A stretch of DNA of 7,670 bases from Candidatus Gastranaerophilales bacterium (GCA_900772035.1 CAAGQE010000207.1:1-7670), one strand, 5' to 3'. Shown: positions 1 through 6,800, counted from the first letter of the stretch. Translations and numbers: made by a program. The notes: a model not told the origin generated them from the sequence alone.

Positions 1-28
1 AATTCGCTGTCTTGATTTTTCGGGTAAT

Positions 29-118
29 CGATTTTCTTGACTACACTTTAAGACTTCGTCTTGTCGTTTCGTCGAAAATCTCCTACTTACAAGTTCGCTC
101 GCTTCGCTCGACTACACT
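29..118. repeat. Cluster of short direct and inverted repeats
   Basis: The 9-mer GACTACACT occurs at 39-47 and again at 110-118. A perfect 5-bp hairpin, AAGAC-TTC-GTCTT, lies at 50-62. GATTTTC near 30 pairs with GAAAATC at 74-80, enclosing that hairpin, and adjoining GAC/GTC bases extend the match with a small bulge. TTCGCTCGC at 94-102 is followed immediately by TTCGCTCGA at 103-111, a tandem 9-mer with one mismatch. This looks like intergenic repeat material, perhaps one copy of a dispersed element, but a single window cannot show dispersion. Confidence 0.45.
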
Positions 119-380
119 CTACCAAAAATTCGCAAAAAAAAGAGACTTTTGCAAGTCCCTCGAAAGCTTTTACGCTTCCTCGTGTGTAAGTGAAAGGTTT
201 AGTGTGTATGGTAAGTGTGTGTGGAAATAATTCTCTTTTAAAAAAAACCTCAGCAAAAAATTTATCTCATCTCTCTATATATATAAAGTATATACTCAAA
301 GCAAAATTGCAAGAAAAATCGGCATGCTTTTGAACTAATTTTTGAAATCCAACAACCGTACGCCTTAAACACCAAAAATT

Positions 381-396
381 AACTTTTACAAAAGTT
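381..396. repeat. 7-bp perfect inverted repeat (operator-like)
   Basis: AACTTTT and AAAAGTT flank a 2-nt centre (AC). It lies about 190 bp upstream of the YitT-family start codon in AT-rich DNA. The symmetry would suit a dimeric regulator, but its distance from the likely promoter and its simple AT composition mean it may be chance. Confidence 0.25.
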
Positions 397-560
397 CATA
401 TTTGCCCGAATTTTTCTGTTTTCGACATCAAAAATCCTAAAAACTTCAAAAAATGCGTAACAAAACTTCATAAACGGTCATCAAGAAAACTTGCTCTCAA
501 AATTGTGTCATCAAAATCATTACGATTTTTTAAATTTTTCTGATTTTTTCCGAAAATAGT

Positions 561-578
561 TATAATTTTATCAGGTGG
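561..578 (+). promoter_or_regulatory. Probable -10 box and ribosome binding site for the YitT-family gene
   Basis: A perfect TATAAT lies at 561-566, and AGGTGG at 573-578 sits 7 nt before the ATG at 586. The matching -35 position (about 538-543, TTCTGA) is weak. If this -10 is used, transcription would begin almost at the ribosome binding site, giving a very short leader, so the box may instead be part of the AT-rich background. The ribosome binding site is the more secure of the two and fixes the start codon. Confidence 0.45.
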
Positions 579-585
579 TATACAA

Positions 586-1467
586 ATGGAAGAAACAAAA
601 TTTAAAATAACCTCAGAATTTATCAAAACCGTTGTAAGAAGGTTTGTTTTTCTGTTTTTTGGGGCATCAATAGCGGCTTTCGCAATCGAATGTTTTTTGG
701 TTCCAAACAAAATCATTGACGGCGGTATCATTGGTATTTCGATGATGTGTGCTTACAAAACCAAGTGGGCATTGGGTTTGATAATTTTGGCATTAAATTT
801 TCCTTTCATTCTTATGGCGCTTAAAAAACTCGGAAAAGCGTTCGTGTTTTATACCTTTATGGCGACCGTATTTTTGGCATTTGCAACTGTCTATATCCCC
901 GTGATTACGCACCACAAGGAATTGCACAATCCGTTTTTGGCTTGCATTTTCGGCGGGGTGCTTTTGGGTATCGGTGTCGGCTTAATCCTCAGAAACCACG
1001 GCTCAACCGACGGTACTGAGATGGTTGCGGTATCTTTTGCGAAGAAAACACCGTTCTCTGTCGGCGAAATTATTATGTTTTTCAACATATTTATCTTCTT
1101 CGCGGCAGGAATAGTCTACGACAGTTGGGAAAGTACAATGTACTCCGTGCTGACGTATTTCATCGCGTACAAGGTTATCGACATTGTTCTTGAAGGTTTA
1201 AACGAGTCTAAGTCAATCTTTATTATTACGGATTTTTCGGATCAAATCGGCAAAGCGATAATGGAGACAATGGATGTCAGCGTTACATATATCGACGCTG
1301 AGGGCGGATATTCGGGCAGAAAAAAACGTATAATTTACTGCGTAATTTCGAGACTTGAAATTACAAAAATAAAATCGCTCACGAAAGAAATCGACCCGAC
1401 TGCGTTTATTGCGATAGAAAACGTCCACGAAGTCGAAGGTGTCCGAATAAAGAAAAAACACTATTAG
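586..1467 (+). CDS. YitT-family membrane protein with DUF2179 domain
   Basis: A 293-residue protein of the YitT family (DUF161 membrane part plus C-terminal DUF2179), near the usual family length of about 280-300. Hydrophobic segments at about 18-39, 61-80, 84-106, 117-135, 158-177 and 184-203 indicate an integral cytoplasmic-membrane protein. Family hallmarks visible are FLVPNKIIDGGIIGIS (37-52), the glycine-rich FGGVLLGIGVGLILR (122-136) followed by GSTDGTE (139-145), and in the soluble tail VTYIDAEGGYSGRKKR (233-248) and IDPTAFIAI (269-277), typical of DUF2179. The transported substrate of this family is not established to my knowledge. The start is supported by AGGTGG 7 nt upstream. It is transcribed rightward, and its stop TAG overlaps the stop of the opposing methyltransferase gene by 4 bp. 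The family assignment is strong; physiological role unknown. Confidence 0.9.
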   Translation: MEETKFKITSEFIKTVVRRFVFLFFGASIAAFAIECFLVPNKIIDGGIIGISMMCAYKTKWALGLIILALNFPFILMALKKLGKAFVFYTFMATVFLAFATVYIPVITHHKELHNPFLACIFGGVLLGIGVGLILRNHGSTDGTEMVAVSFAKKTPFSVGEIIMFFNIFIFFAAGIVYDSWESTMYSVLTYFIAYKVIDIVLEGLNESKSIFIITDFSDQIGKAIMETMDVSVTYIDAEGGYSGRKKRIIYCVISRLEITKIKSLTKEIDPTAFIAIENVHEVEGVRIKKKHY

Positions 1468-2681
1468 ATTGCCAAAGGTATTTGTGTAAATGTTTCTGTT
1501 GGAGGCAAATCAACTTGTTTGAATAATTGGCTTGCCATATATTCTATAACTTTTACGTTAACTGCGTTTCCGAATTGTTTATATGCTTGTTTATCATTAG
1601 AGTTAAATTGAAACGAGTCTGGAAAACTTTGTAATCTGGCGGCTTCTCTTGGCGTTAATCTTCTTTTTTCTTGTCCGATTATTGGAATTTGTACCATTGC
1701 AACCAATGCAGGAAAAACGCTTGGTCTTTTTACTCGAATACCTGATGGTCTGAATTGAATTAATGCTTCCCATACAGAAGAGCAACTTGTTCCGCATTGC
1801 CACTCGAATTTTTGCTCAGTATTGGTAAAATCTTTAAGGTGGTTCCATTTTGATAACCATTTATCAAGAAATTGTTTATTGTTTTCGTATAATTGTCGAT
1901 TTTTGATTACAAAATTTTCTTTCCATTTGGGAAGTTTAAGAGCATTGTAATCATAATTTTGGTTAAATTCAAAAGCCCAAATGGGGAAACCTATGATCTT
2001 TTCTTTTATTCCTTTTATGAATTCATCCCAGCAATTTAGGACCATTTCTTCATGTTCTGAAATATGATATTTTGATTCAACTGGCGAATTTTCAATGATT
2101 GAGGAATTAATGAAATCAAGATTATTTTTGTCAACTTGAGGTATTGAAATATTCAAACTCTTGACACCAATAGATTTGTGGATGCCAAGAATAACTACGC
2201 GTTCTCTGATTTGCGGAATTCCGAGTTGATGTGGGCTTATGATTAATGGTTCTTCGGTAATAATGTAATCAAGTTCTTTAAGGGAATTTTTAATAACATT
2301 CCAAGTGTTTCCATTGTCATGAGCGGTCAGGTTTCTGACATTTTCCAAAATAAAATAAGGTGTTTGGTGAAATTTTAAAATTCTTAGAATTTCAAAGAAT
2401 AAGGTTCCCCTGGTCTCGTCAGCAAACCCTTTTTGGTGCCCTGCTTTTGAGAATGCTTGGCAAGGAAAACCGGCACAGAGAACGTCGTGTTTTGGAATAT
2501 TTTCTACCTTTACATCTCGAATATTTATATCGGGGTCAATGCCATAATTTTTTTTGTATGTTTCGATTGCGAATTTGTCAATTTCAGAGGCAAAAACACA
2601 GGTTCCACCAAGATTTTTCATTGCTTGATGAAATCCGCCGATACCAGAAAATAAATCTATGAACTTAAAATTTTTTAGCAT
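1464..2681 (-). CDS. Type II DNA (cytosine-5-)-methyltransferase
   Basis: A 405-residue m5C methyltransferase that would transfer a methyl group from S-adenosylmethionine to carbon 5 of cytosine, protecting host DNA from the neighbouring endonuclease. Conserved motifs appear in order: I FIDLFSGIGGF (7-17), IV GFPCQAFSKAG (71-81) with catalytic Cys74, VI ENVRNL (113-118), VIII QIRERVVILG (157-166), IX RRLTPREAARLQSFPDSF (340-357) and X QFGNAVNVKVIEY (369-381). The stretch between VIII and IX (about 167-337) is the target-recognition domain; it ends in RPSGIRVKRP and FPALVA (311-328), reminiscent of enzymes for GGNNCC-like sites, but that is memory only. GGAGA lies 4 nt before the ATG. It follows the endonuclease gene by 48 nt, same strand. 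Its DNA is visibly poorer in GC than aspS. Intact, with no missing motif; enzyme class is certain, specificity is not. Confidence 0.96.
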   Translation of the reverse strand: MLKNFKFIDLFSGIGGFHQAMKNLGGTCVFASEIDKFAIETYKKNYGIDPDINIRDVKVENIPKHDVLCAGFPCQAFSKAGHQKGFADETRGTLFFEILRILKFHQTPYFILENVRNLTAHDNGNTWNVIKNSLKELDYIITEEPLIISPHQLGIPQIRERVVILGIHKSIGVKSLNISIPQVDKNNLDFINSSIIENSPVESKYHISEHEEMVLNCWDEFIKGIKEKIIGFPIWAFEFNQNYDYNALKLPKWKENFVIKNRQLYENNKQFLDKWLSKWNHLKDFTNTEQKFEWQCGTSCSSVWEALIQFRPSGIRVKRPSVFPALVAMVQIPIIGQEKRRLTPREAARLQSFPDSFQFNSNDKQAYKQFGNAVNVKVIEYMASQLFKQVDLPPTETFTQIPLAI

Positions 2682-2717
2682 AAATTCTCCGAGAGATAAT
2701 TACACTTTACAATATCA

Positions 2718-2731
2718 AGATTGAAAAATCT
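2718..2731. repeat. Small hairpin at the endonuclease-methyltransferase junction
   Basis: AGATT-GAAA-AATCT forms a 5-bp stem around a 4-nt loop and overlaps the endonuclease stop codon (TAG on the minus strand at 2732-2730). It is too AT-rich and short to be a confident terminator. It lies in the 48-nt gap before the methyltransferase gene, where a control element would matter. Confidence 0.25.
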
Positions 2732-3407
2732 ACTGATTGTTATTAATGTTAAATCTTTGAATTTTTAATGAAAGATTATTTTTAACATCAAGCATAAGTT
2801 TGGGATTTCTTGCAGAACCATCTGCATTTCTGAATTTTGCTTGAAATTTTCCGCATGATTGAATATTGTTTTTGTCGACAAAAACAAATATTAGTTCCTT
2901 TGGGGTAAAATTAGTTTTTCTTTTTCTGGATGGTGCTTTTCGTCTGATTCGTTCTTTTTCATAACTACTTGTTCCGCCTTTAAAAATATCATGCCATTTT
3001 TTGAATGTTTGATTTTCGTCATCAAAATCGCTATCTCCAGATATTATAATAAAACCTATTGTTCCATATTCTTCAATTGCTTTGATTGATTCAGCAGAAC
3101 CGTTTGTGGGAATTTTGCCATTATCAGATTTGTTTTTGTTTATGCTGTGTGCTTTAAAATCCCATGGGATTGTTTTGAATCCGTCAAATTCAACATTTCC
3201 GTATTTAGGTCCTGGAACTTGCATAAAGTCATTTTTGCTCAGGATTTTTTCGCACATAAATTGAAAATAAAAGCCAATCCATTCCATTTGTTTCCAGTTT
3301 CTACAACCATTTTTTTTCATATATTCAATACATTCTTTTCCATCCCAAAAATCGGGAAGATTTTTGGATAATTTTTCAAAAATCTCATTCATTTCTCTTT
3401 CAAGCAT
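2730..3407 (-). CDS. Putative type II restriction endonuclease (PD-(D/E)XK type)
   Basis: A 225-residue protein whose gene lies directly upstream of a cytosine methyltransferase in the same operon, the usual partner arrangement for a type II endonuclease that cuts unmethylated sites. A likely nuclease core is FDGFKTIPWDFKAH (74-87): Asp75, then Asp83-Phe-Lys85, fits the D-X(n)-(D/E)-X-K metal-binding pattern, preceded by GPKYGN (66-71). A basic stretch (KERIRRKAPSRKRK, 151-164) could contact DNA, followed by a hydrophobic strand ELIFVFVD (171-178). AAAGGAG 6 nt before the ATG at 3407 is an excellent ribosome binding site and favours this start over Met6. I cannot name its family with confidence; NgoBV/NlaIV-like (GGNNCC) is a guess. 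Assignment rests on gene context plus the motif. It is AT-rich, like its partner. Confidence 0.75.
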   Translation of the reverse strand: MLEREMNEIFEKLSKNLPDFWDGKECIEYMKKNGCRNWKQMEWIGFYFQFMCEKILSKNDFMQVPGPKYGNVEFDGFKTIPWDFKAHSINKNKSDNGKIPTNGSAESIKAIEEYGTIGFIIISGDSDFDDENQTFKKWHDIFKGGTSSYEKERIRRKAPSRKRKTNFTPKELIFVFVDKNNIQSCGKFQAKFRNADGSARNPKLMLDVKNNLSLKIQRFNINNNQ

Positions 3408-3428
3408 GCTTTTCTCCTTTTTTCTTTG

Positions 3429-3437
3429 ATTTTAACA
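3429..3437 (-). promoter_or_regulatory. Probable extended -10 promoter of the restriction-modification operon
   Basis: On the minus strand TGTTAAAAT (TG, one base, TAAAAT) reads as an extended -10 element 21 nt upstream of the endonuclease ATG. No good -35 box is seen 16-18 bp further upstream, which extended -10 promoters can lack. The predicted leader is only about 15 nt and carries the AAAGGAG ribosome binding site (3420-3414). The 126-bp gap between the two divergent start codons must hold both promoters. Confidence 0.45.
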
Positions 3438-3483
3438 TATATGTAATCTAAAAAATTTTCGGTTTATTGATTTAAAGATACCT

Positions 3484-3524
3484 TTGTTGTTAAATTGAGT
3501 TACTTGTACAATATTGAAGGTGAG
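3484..3524 (+). promoter_or_regulatory. Probable promoter and ribosome binding site of aspS
   Basis: TTGTTG at 3484-3489 and TACAAT at 3507-3512 are separated by 17 bp, the ideal spacing for a sigma-70-type promoter, although the -35 matches only its first three bases. AGGTGAG near 3518-3524 is the ribosome binding site for the ATG at 3534. The predicted leader is about 15 nt, which leaves no room for a T-box or other leader-type regulatory element, so synthetase expression is probably not controlled by a tRNA-sensing leader here. Confidence 0.4.
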
Positions 3525-3533
3525 AAAGACATT

Positions 3534-5315
3534 ATGACAATAACATCAATGAAGTCTGATTTTTGCGGTGAATTGAGAGCAAAAGATATCGGCAGACGTG
3601 TTACTTTGGCCGGTTGGGTTTCTACCGTTAGAGATTTAGGCGGTATTATTTTCGTTGAATTGCGTGACAAATCGGGATTTTTCCAATTTGTTGCCGATCC
3701 CGAAAAAAATTCTGAAGTTTATCAAACTATTAAAAGTTTAAAAGACGAATATGTAGTTCAAATTGAAGGTGAAGTTTCAAAGAGACCTCAAGAAACTTAC
3801 AACTCGAAATTGCCGACGGGCGAAGTTGAAATGTATCCCGATGCAATCGAAATTCTTGCAAAAGCAGACACTCTCCCGTTCCCGCTCGCTGATGAAACGG
3901 TTGGTGAAGATGTTCGTTTGAAATACAGATACCTCGACATCAGACGTCAAGAAATGCACGACAAGTTGATTTTGCGTCATAAAGTCGTTACGGCAATGAG
4001 AAATTATTTCAACAGCCACTACTTCACGGAAGTTGAAACTCCGATTTTGATTAACACAACTCCCGAAGGCGCAAGAGACTACCTTGTTCCTTCAAGAGTT
4101 CACGAAGGCAAGTGCTACGCGCTTCCGCAATCACCTCAAATTTTCAAGCAATTGTTGATGGTTGGCGGTATGGAAAGATATTATCAAATCGCAAAATGCT
4201 TTAGAGATGAAGACCTCAGAGCAGACAGGCAACCCGAATTTACACAAGTTGACTTGGAAATGTCTTTCGTAGGTCAGGAAGACGTTATCGAATTTGTTGA
4301 AGGCTTGACGAAGGAAGCATTCAAGGTTATTGACGTTGAACTTCCCGAAAAATTCCCCAGATTGACTTGGCAACAAGCAATGGATAAATACGGCAGCGAC
4401 AAGCCCGATACCCGTTTCGGTTTGGAATTGTTCGATTTGGGCGATATTCTTGCAGAATCCGATTTCGATGCCATGAAAGAAGTTCTTGCAAACGGCGGTA
4501 TCATCAAAGGTATTACAATCCCCGGTGCTGCAAGTTACTCTCGTAAGGAAATCGACGATTTGAGACCCATCGTTCTTTCATACGGTGCAAAAGGTCTTGC
4601 AAATATCATCTTTAACGCAGACGGTACGGCAAAATCACCCGTTTTGAAGTTCTTAAAAGAAGGTCAACTCGAACAAATCAAAGAACGTGCAAACGCAAAA
4701 GATGGCGATGCGGTATTCTTCGTAGCAGACAAGCCGAAAGTTGCTTACGATGCAATGGGCAGATTCAGATTGCACTTCGGTAAAAAATTGAACCTCATCA
4801 ATCCTGATGACCACGCGGTTCTTTGGGTTGTAGACTTCCCGATGTTTGAATACAGCGAAGAAGAAGGTCGTTATATGTCAATGCACCACCCGTTCACAAT
4901 GCCGAATCCCGAAGATTTGGATAAAATGGAAACGGATAAGGCACATTGCCGTTCTATCGCATACGATATCGTTTACAACGGAACAGAACTCGGCGGCGGC
5001 AGCGTAAGAATCCACCGCGGCGATATCCAAGAAAGAGTATTCAAGGCTTTGGGCTTGAGCGAAGAAGATATCCAAAAGAAATTCGGCTTCCTCGTAAACG
5101 CTTTCAGATACGGAACTCCTCCGCATGCAGGTTTGGCAATCGGTTTGGACAGATTGATTGCACTTATGGCTAAGACTGATTCTATCCGTGACGTAATTGC
5201 ATTCCCGAAAAACTCAGGTGCTAAGTGCTTAATGACTGACGCTCCCGCGGAAGTTACAGAAGAACAACTTAGAGAATTGCACTTGAAATCAACTGCAAGA
5301 CTTCACAAAGTATAG
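3534..5315 (+). CDS. aspS: Aspartate--tRNA ligase (AspRS)
   Basis: A 593-residue bacterial-type aspartyl-tRNA synthetase, which attaches aspartate to its tRNA using ATP in the cytoplasm. Length matches the bacterial family (about 590). It has an N-terminal OB-fold anticodon-binding domain (about 1-110, with GWVSTVRDLGGIIF at 27-40), the class II catalytic core with the flipping loop TPEGARDYLVPSR (176-188), motif 2 FRDEDLRADRQPEFTQVD (223-240), the bacterial GAD insertion domain (about 290-410), ELGGGSVRIHR (485-495), and motif 3 GLAIGLDRLIALM (533-545). Leu35 lies where discriminating AspRS enzymes tend to have Leu and non-discriminating ones His, so this may charge only tRNA-Asp; that is inference. 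ATG 3534 is chosen for its AGGTGAG; a TTG at 3495 in frame overlaps the promoter. It ends in tandem stops (TAG TAA) 13 nt before dnaA. Confidence 0.97.
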   Translation: MTITSMKSDFCGELRAKDIGRRVTLAGWVSTVRDLGGIIFVELRDKSGFFQFVADPEKNSEVYQTIKSLKDEYVVQIEGEVSKRPQETYNSKLPTGEVEMYPDAIEILAKADTLPFPLADETVGEDVRLKYRYLDIRRQEMHDKLILRHKVVTAMRNYFNSHYFTEVETPILINTTPEGARDYLVPSRVHEGKCYALPQSPQIFKQLLMVGGMERYYQIAKCFRDEDLRADRQPEFTQVDLEMSFVGQEDVIEFVEGLTKEAFKVIDVELPEKFPRLTWQQAMDKYGSDKPDTRFGLELFDLGDILAESDFDAMKEVLANGGIIKGITIPGAASYSRKEIDDLRPIVLSYGAKGLANIIFNADGTAKSPVLKFLKEGQLEQIKERANAKDGDAVFFVADKPKVAYDAMGRFRLHFGKKLNLINPDDHAVLWVVDFPMFEYSEEEGRYMSMHHPFTMPNPEDLDKMETDKAHCRSIAYDIVYNGTELGGGSVRIHRGDIQERVFKALGLSEEDIQKKFGFLVNAFRYGTPPHAGLAIGLDRLIALMAKTDSIRDVIAFPKNSGAKCLMTDAPAEVTEEQLRELHLKSTARLHKV

Positions 5316-5328
5316 TAATCGGACGGAA

Positions 5329-6753
5329 ATGTTAGACTTAAAAGACAAATGGAAGCAGGTTTTAGACCTGTTGAAATCAAGAGAAGAAATCCCAAGCGAA
5401 TCTTATAACGCTTGGGTTCTTCCGCTTGTACCGTCGGGAATTGAAGAAAACAAACTCACCTTGTTATCTCCGCACGGCTTTACAAGTGTGTCTTTAAATC
5501 GTTATAAAGAGCCGATAACAAAGGCTTTGACCGAGGTTTTCAAAGAGCCTGTAACTTATGAAATCATACAGGACAAAACTTTGGCAGAGTTTTATGAAAA
5601 AGAGCAGAAAAAACAAAAAAAGGCTGAACGCAAAAAAACCGAAACCGCTTTTGCAGACGGCAAATACGACCACTTGAAGCAAATGCAGTCTGATTGTAAT
5701 TTAAACACGAAGTACACCTTCGATAATTTTATAGTCGGAAATGCGAACAAGTTTGCTTTCGGCGCCGCAAAAGGCGTTGCAGAGGGCAAAATGAACGATA
5801 AGTACAATCCGTTGTTTATTTATGGCGGATCGGGGCTTGGCAAAACGCACCTTTTGTACGCAATCGGCAATTATATCTTGTCAAAGCGCCGTTTGAAAGT
5901 CAGATATGTTACGACGGAATATTTTTTGAATGACTTGCTCGAAAACCTATACCACGGCGTAGAAAAAGATACTTTTTCAAAAGGTGCCGAAAAGAATAAA
6001 CGTATGACGAAATTCCGTCAAAAGTACAGAGACGTCGATGTTTTGCTGATTGATGATATTCAGTTCGTTTCCGGCAAAACAAGAACAGAGGAAGAACTTT
6101 TCAATATCTTTGATGCGCTTCATCAGGCAGGCAGGCAGATTGTGCTTACGAGCGACAGAATGCCGTCGGAAATCCCCGGAATTTCCGAACGTTTAAAGAC
6201 CAGATTTGAGTGGGGCTTGATGGTGGACGTCGGTGTTCCCGACTTGGAAACCCGTATGGCTATTGTTAAACAGTTGGTCGAACAAGAAGGCTCTATCGGT
6301 TTAAGTCTTGAAGTTATTGAGTTTTTGGCTTCTGTTTATAAAAATAATATTCGTGAACTCGAGGGCGGTTTTAATAAAGTCTGTGCTTATTGCGCTTTGT
6401 GCGGAGAGGAGCCGACTTTGGAAACCGTTAAGAATGCCATAAATTACAATGCGGTTCAAAAACAAGTGACGGCAGATACAATTGTTGCAGAGGTCGCGAA
6501 GTTTTACGATATGAAAGCCGACGATATTAAGGGTTCTTCGAGGGTCGGCAAGGTCGCTCATGCAAGAAAGGTTGCGATATACGTAATTCGAGAATTGACA
6601 GGCAACAGTTGGCAATCAATCGGAGCGTCTTTAGGGGGCAGAAAGCACACAACCGTAATGTATTTGTACAATGATACAAAAGATGATGCGAAAAAAGACG
6701 TCAAACTTTCGGGCGAAATTAATACATTATTTAACATAATTAACCAAATTTAG
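5329..6753 (+). CDS. dnaA: Chromosomal replication initiator protein DnaA
   Basis: A 474-residue DnaA, the AAA+ ATPase that binds DnaA boxes at oriC and melts the origin. Domain I spans about 1-85. Domain II is a short Lys/Glu-rich linker (about 86-120). Domain III follows with FDNFIVG (131-137), Walker A GGSGLGKT (166-173), Walker B VLLIDDIQF (238-246), the arginine-finger region ERLKTRFEWG (287-296) and sensor 2 NNIRELEGG (339-347). Domain IV carries the DnaA signature RVGKVAHARKVAIYVIRELT (405-424) and the box-binding GGRKHTTV (436-443). Between FLNDLL and the KYRDVDVLLIDD strand there are about 14 residues more than in familiar DnaA proteins (about 207-228). Its ribosome binding site (GGACGGA) is weak and it starts 13 nt after aspS, so translation is probably coupled to aspS. 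dnaN is not next to it. Confidence 0.98.
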   Translation: MLDLKDKWKQVLDLLKSREEIPSESYNAWVLPLVPSGIEENKLTLLSPHGFTSVSLNRYKEPITKALTEVFKEPVTYEIIQDKTLAEFYEKEQKKQKKAERKKTETAFADGKYDHLKQMQSDCNLNTKYTFDNFIVGNANKFAFGAAKGVAEGKMNDKYNPLFIYGGSGLGKTHLLYAIGNYILSKRRLKVRYVTTEYFLNDLLENLYHGVEKDTFSKGAEKNKRMTKFRQKYRDVDVLLIDDIQFVSGKTRTEEELFNIFDALHQAGRQIVLTSDRMPSEIPGISERLKTRFEWGLMVDVGVPDLETRMAIVKQLVEQEGSIGLSLEVIEFLASVYKNNIRELEGGFNKVCAYCALCGEEPTLETVKNAINYNAVQKQVTADTIVAEVAKFYDMKADDIKGSSRVGKVAHARKVAIYVIRELTGNSWQSIGASLGGRKHTTVMYLYNDTKDDAKKDVKLSGEINTLFNIINQI

Positions 6754-6798
6754 AGAATGTGGTAAAATTCCCTTATATACATAGGCTCAGGCAGGGGA
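6740..6798 (+). promoter_or_regulatory. Probable extended -10 promoter and ribosome binding site of murF
   Basis: The 47-nt gap after dnaA contains TGGTAAAAT (6760-6768), a full extended -10 element, with TTAACC at 6740-6745 in -35 position (17-bp spacing, four of six consensus bases, inside the end of dnaA). AGGGGA at 6793-6798 is the ribosome binding site, rather close to the ATG; an earlier AGG (6789-6791) may contribute. No terminator hairpin lies between dnaA and this promoter, so murF may receive both readthrough and its own transcripts. Confidence 0.5.
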
Positions 6799-6800
6799 AA

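Larger units (their letters stand above)
1..585. other. Intergenic region without a supportable gene
   Basis: No convincing coding sequence was found on either strand. The plus-strand frame that stays open from the left edge to position 230 is rich in Ser, Arg, Leu and Phe, matches no family I know, and overlaps short repeats, so I do not call it. Positions 1-125 contain direct and inverted repeats. Positions 231-585 are very AT-rich, with a TATATATA run near 277-284, the 8-bp palindrome GTATATAC at 288-295, and an inverted repeat at 381-396. The right end carries the probable promoter and ribosome binding site of the YitT-family gene. No U-run terminator hairpin was visible. Confidence 0.6.

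Noticed and set aside
12..230. Plus-strand frame open from the left edge, 72 residues from a TTG
   Set aside because: No ATG start with a ribosome binding site, repeat-derived low-complexity composition, and no recognisable domain. It may be the tail of something outside the window, but nothing supports that.
205..230. TGTGGAAAT as a DnaA box (possible origin)
   Set aside because: A single 7-of-9 match to the consensus with no cluster or AT-rich unwinding arrangement that I could tie to it; expected by chance.
225..260. Run of A residues (U-run on the minus strand) as an intrinsic terminator
   Set aside because: No GC-containing hairpin precedes the run in either direction.
2360..2662. Plus-strand frames across the methyltransferase gene
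   Set aside because: They are antisense shadows of a gene with every m5C methyltransferase motif; no ribosome binding site or domain supports them.
3495..3533. N-terminal extension of AspRS from a TTG codon
   Set aside because: It would overlap the probable -10 box and the AGGTGAG ribosome binding site, which is placed for the ATG at 3534; AspRS proteins normally begin close to that residue.
6758..6768. TGTGGTAAA after dnaA as an autoregulatory DnaA box
   Set aside because: Only seven of nine bases match TGTGGATAA, and the same bases are better explained as an extended -10 element for murF.
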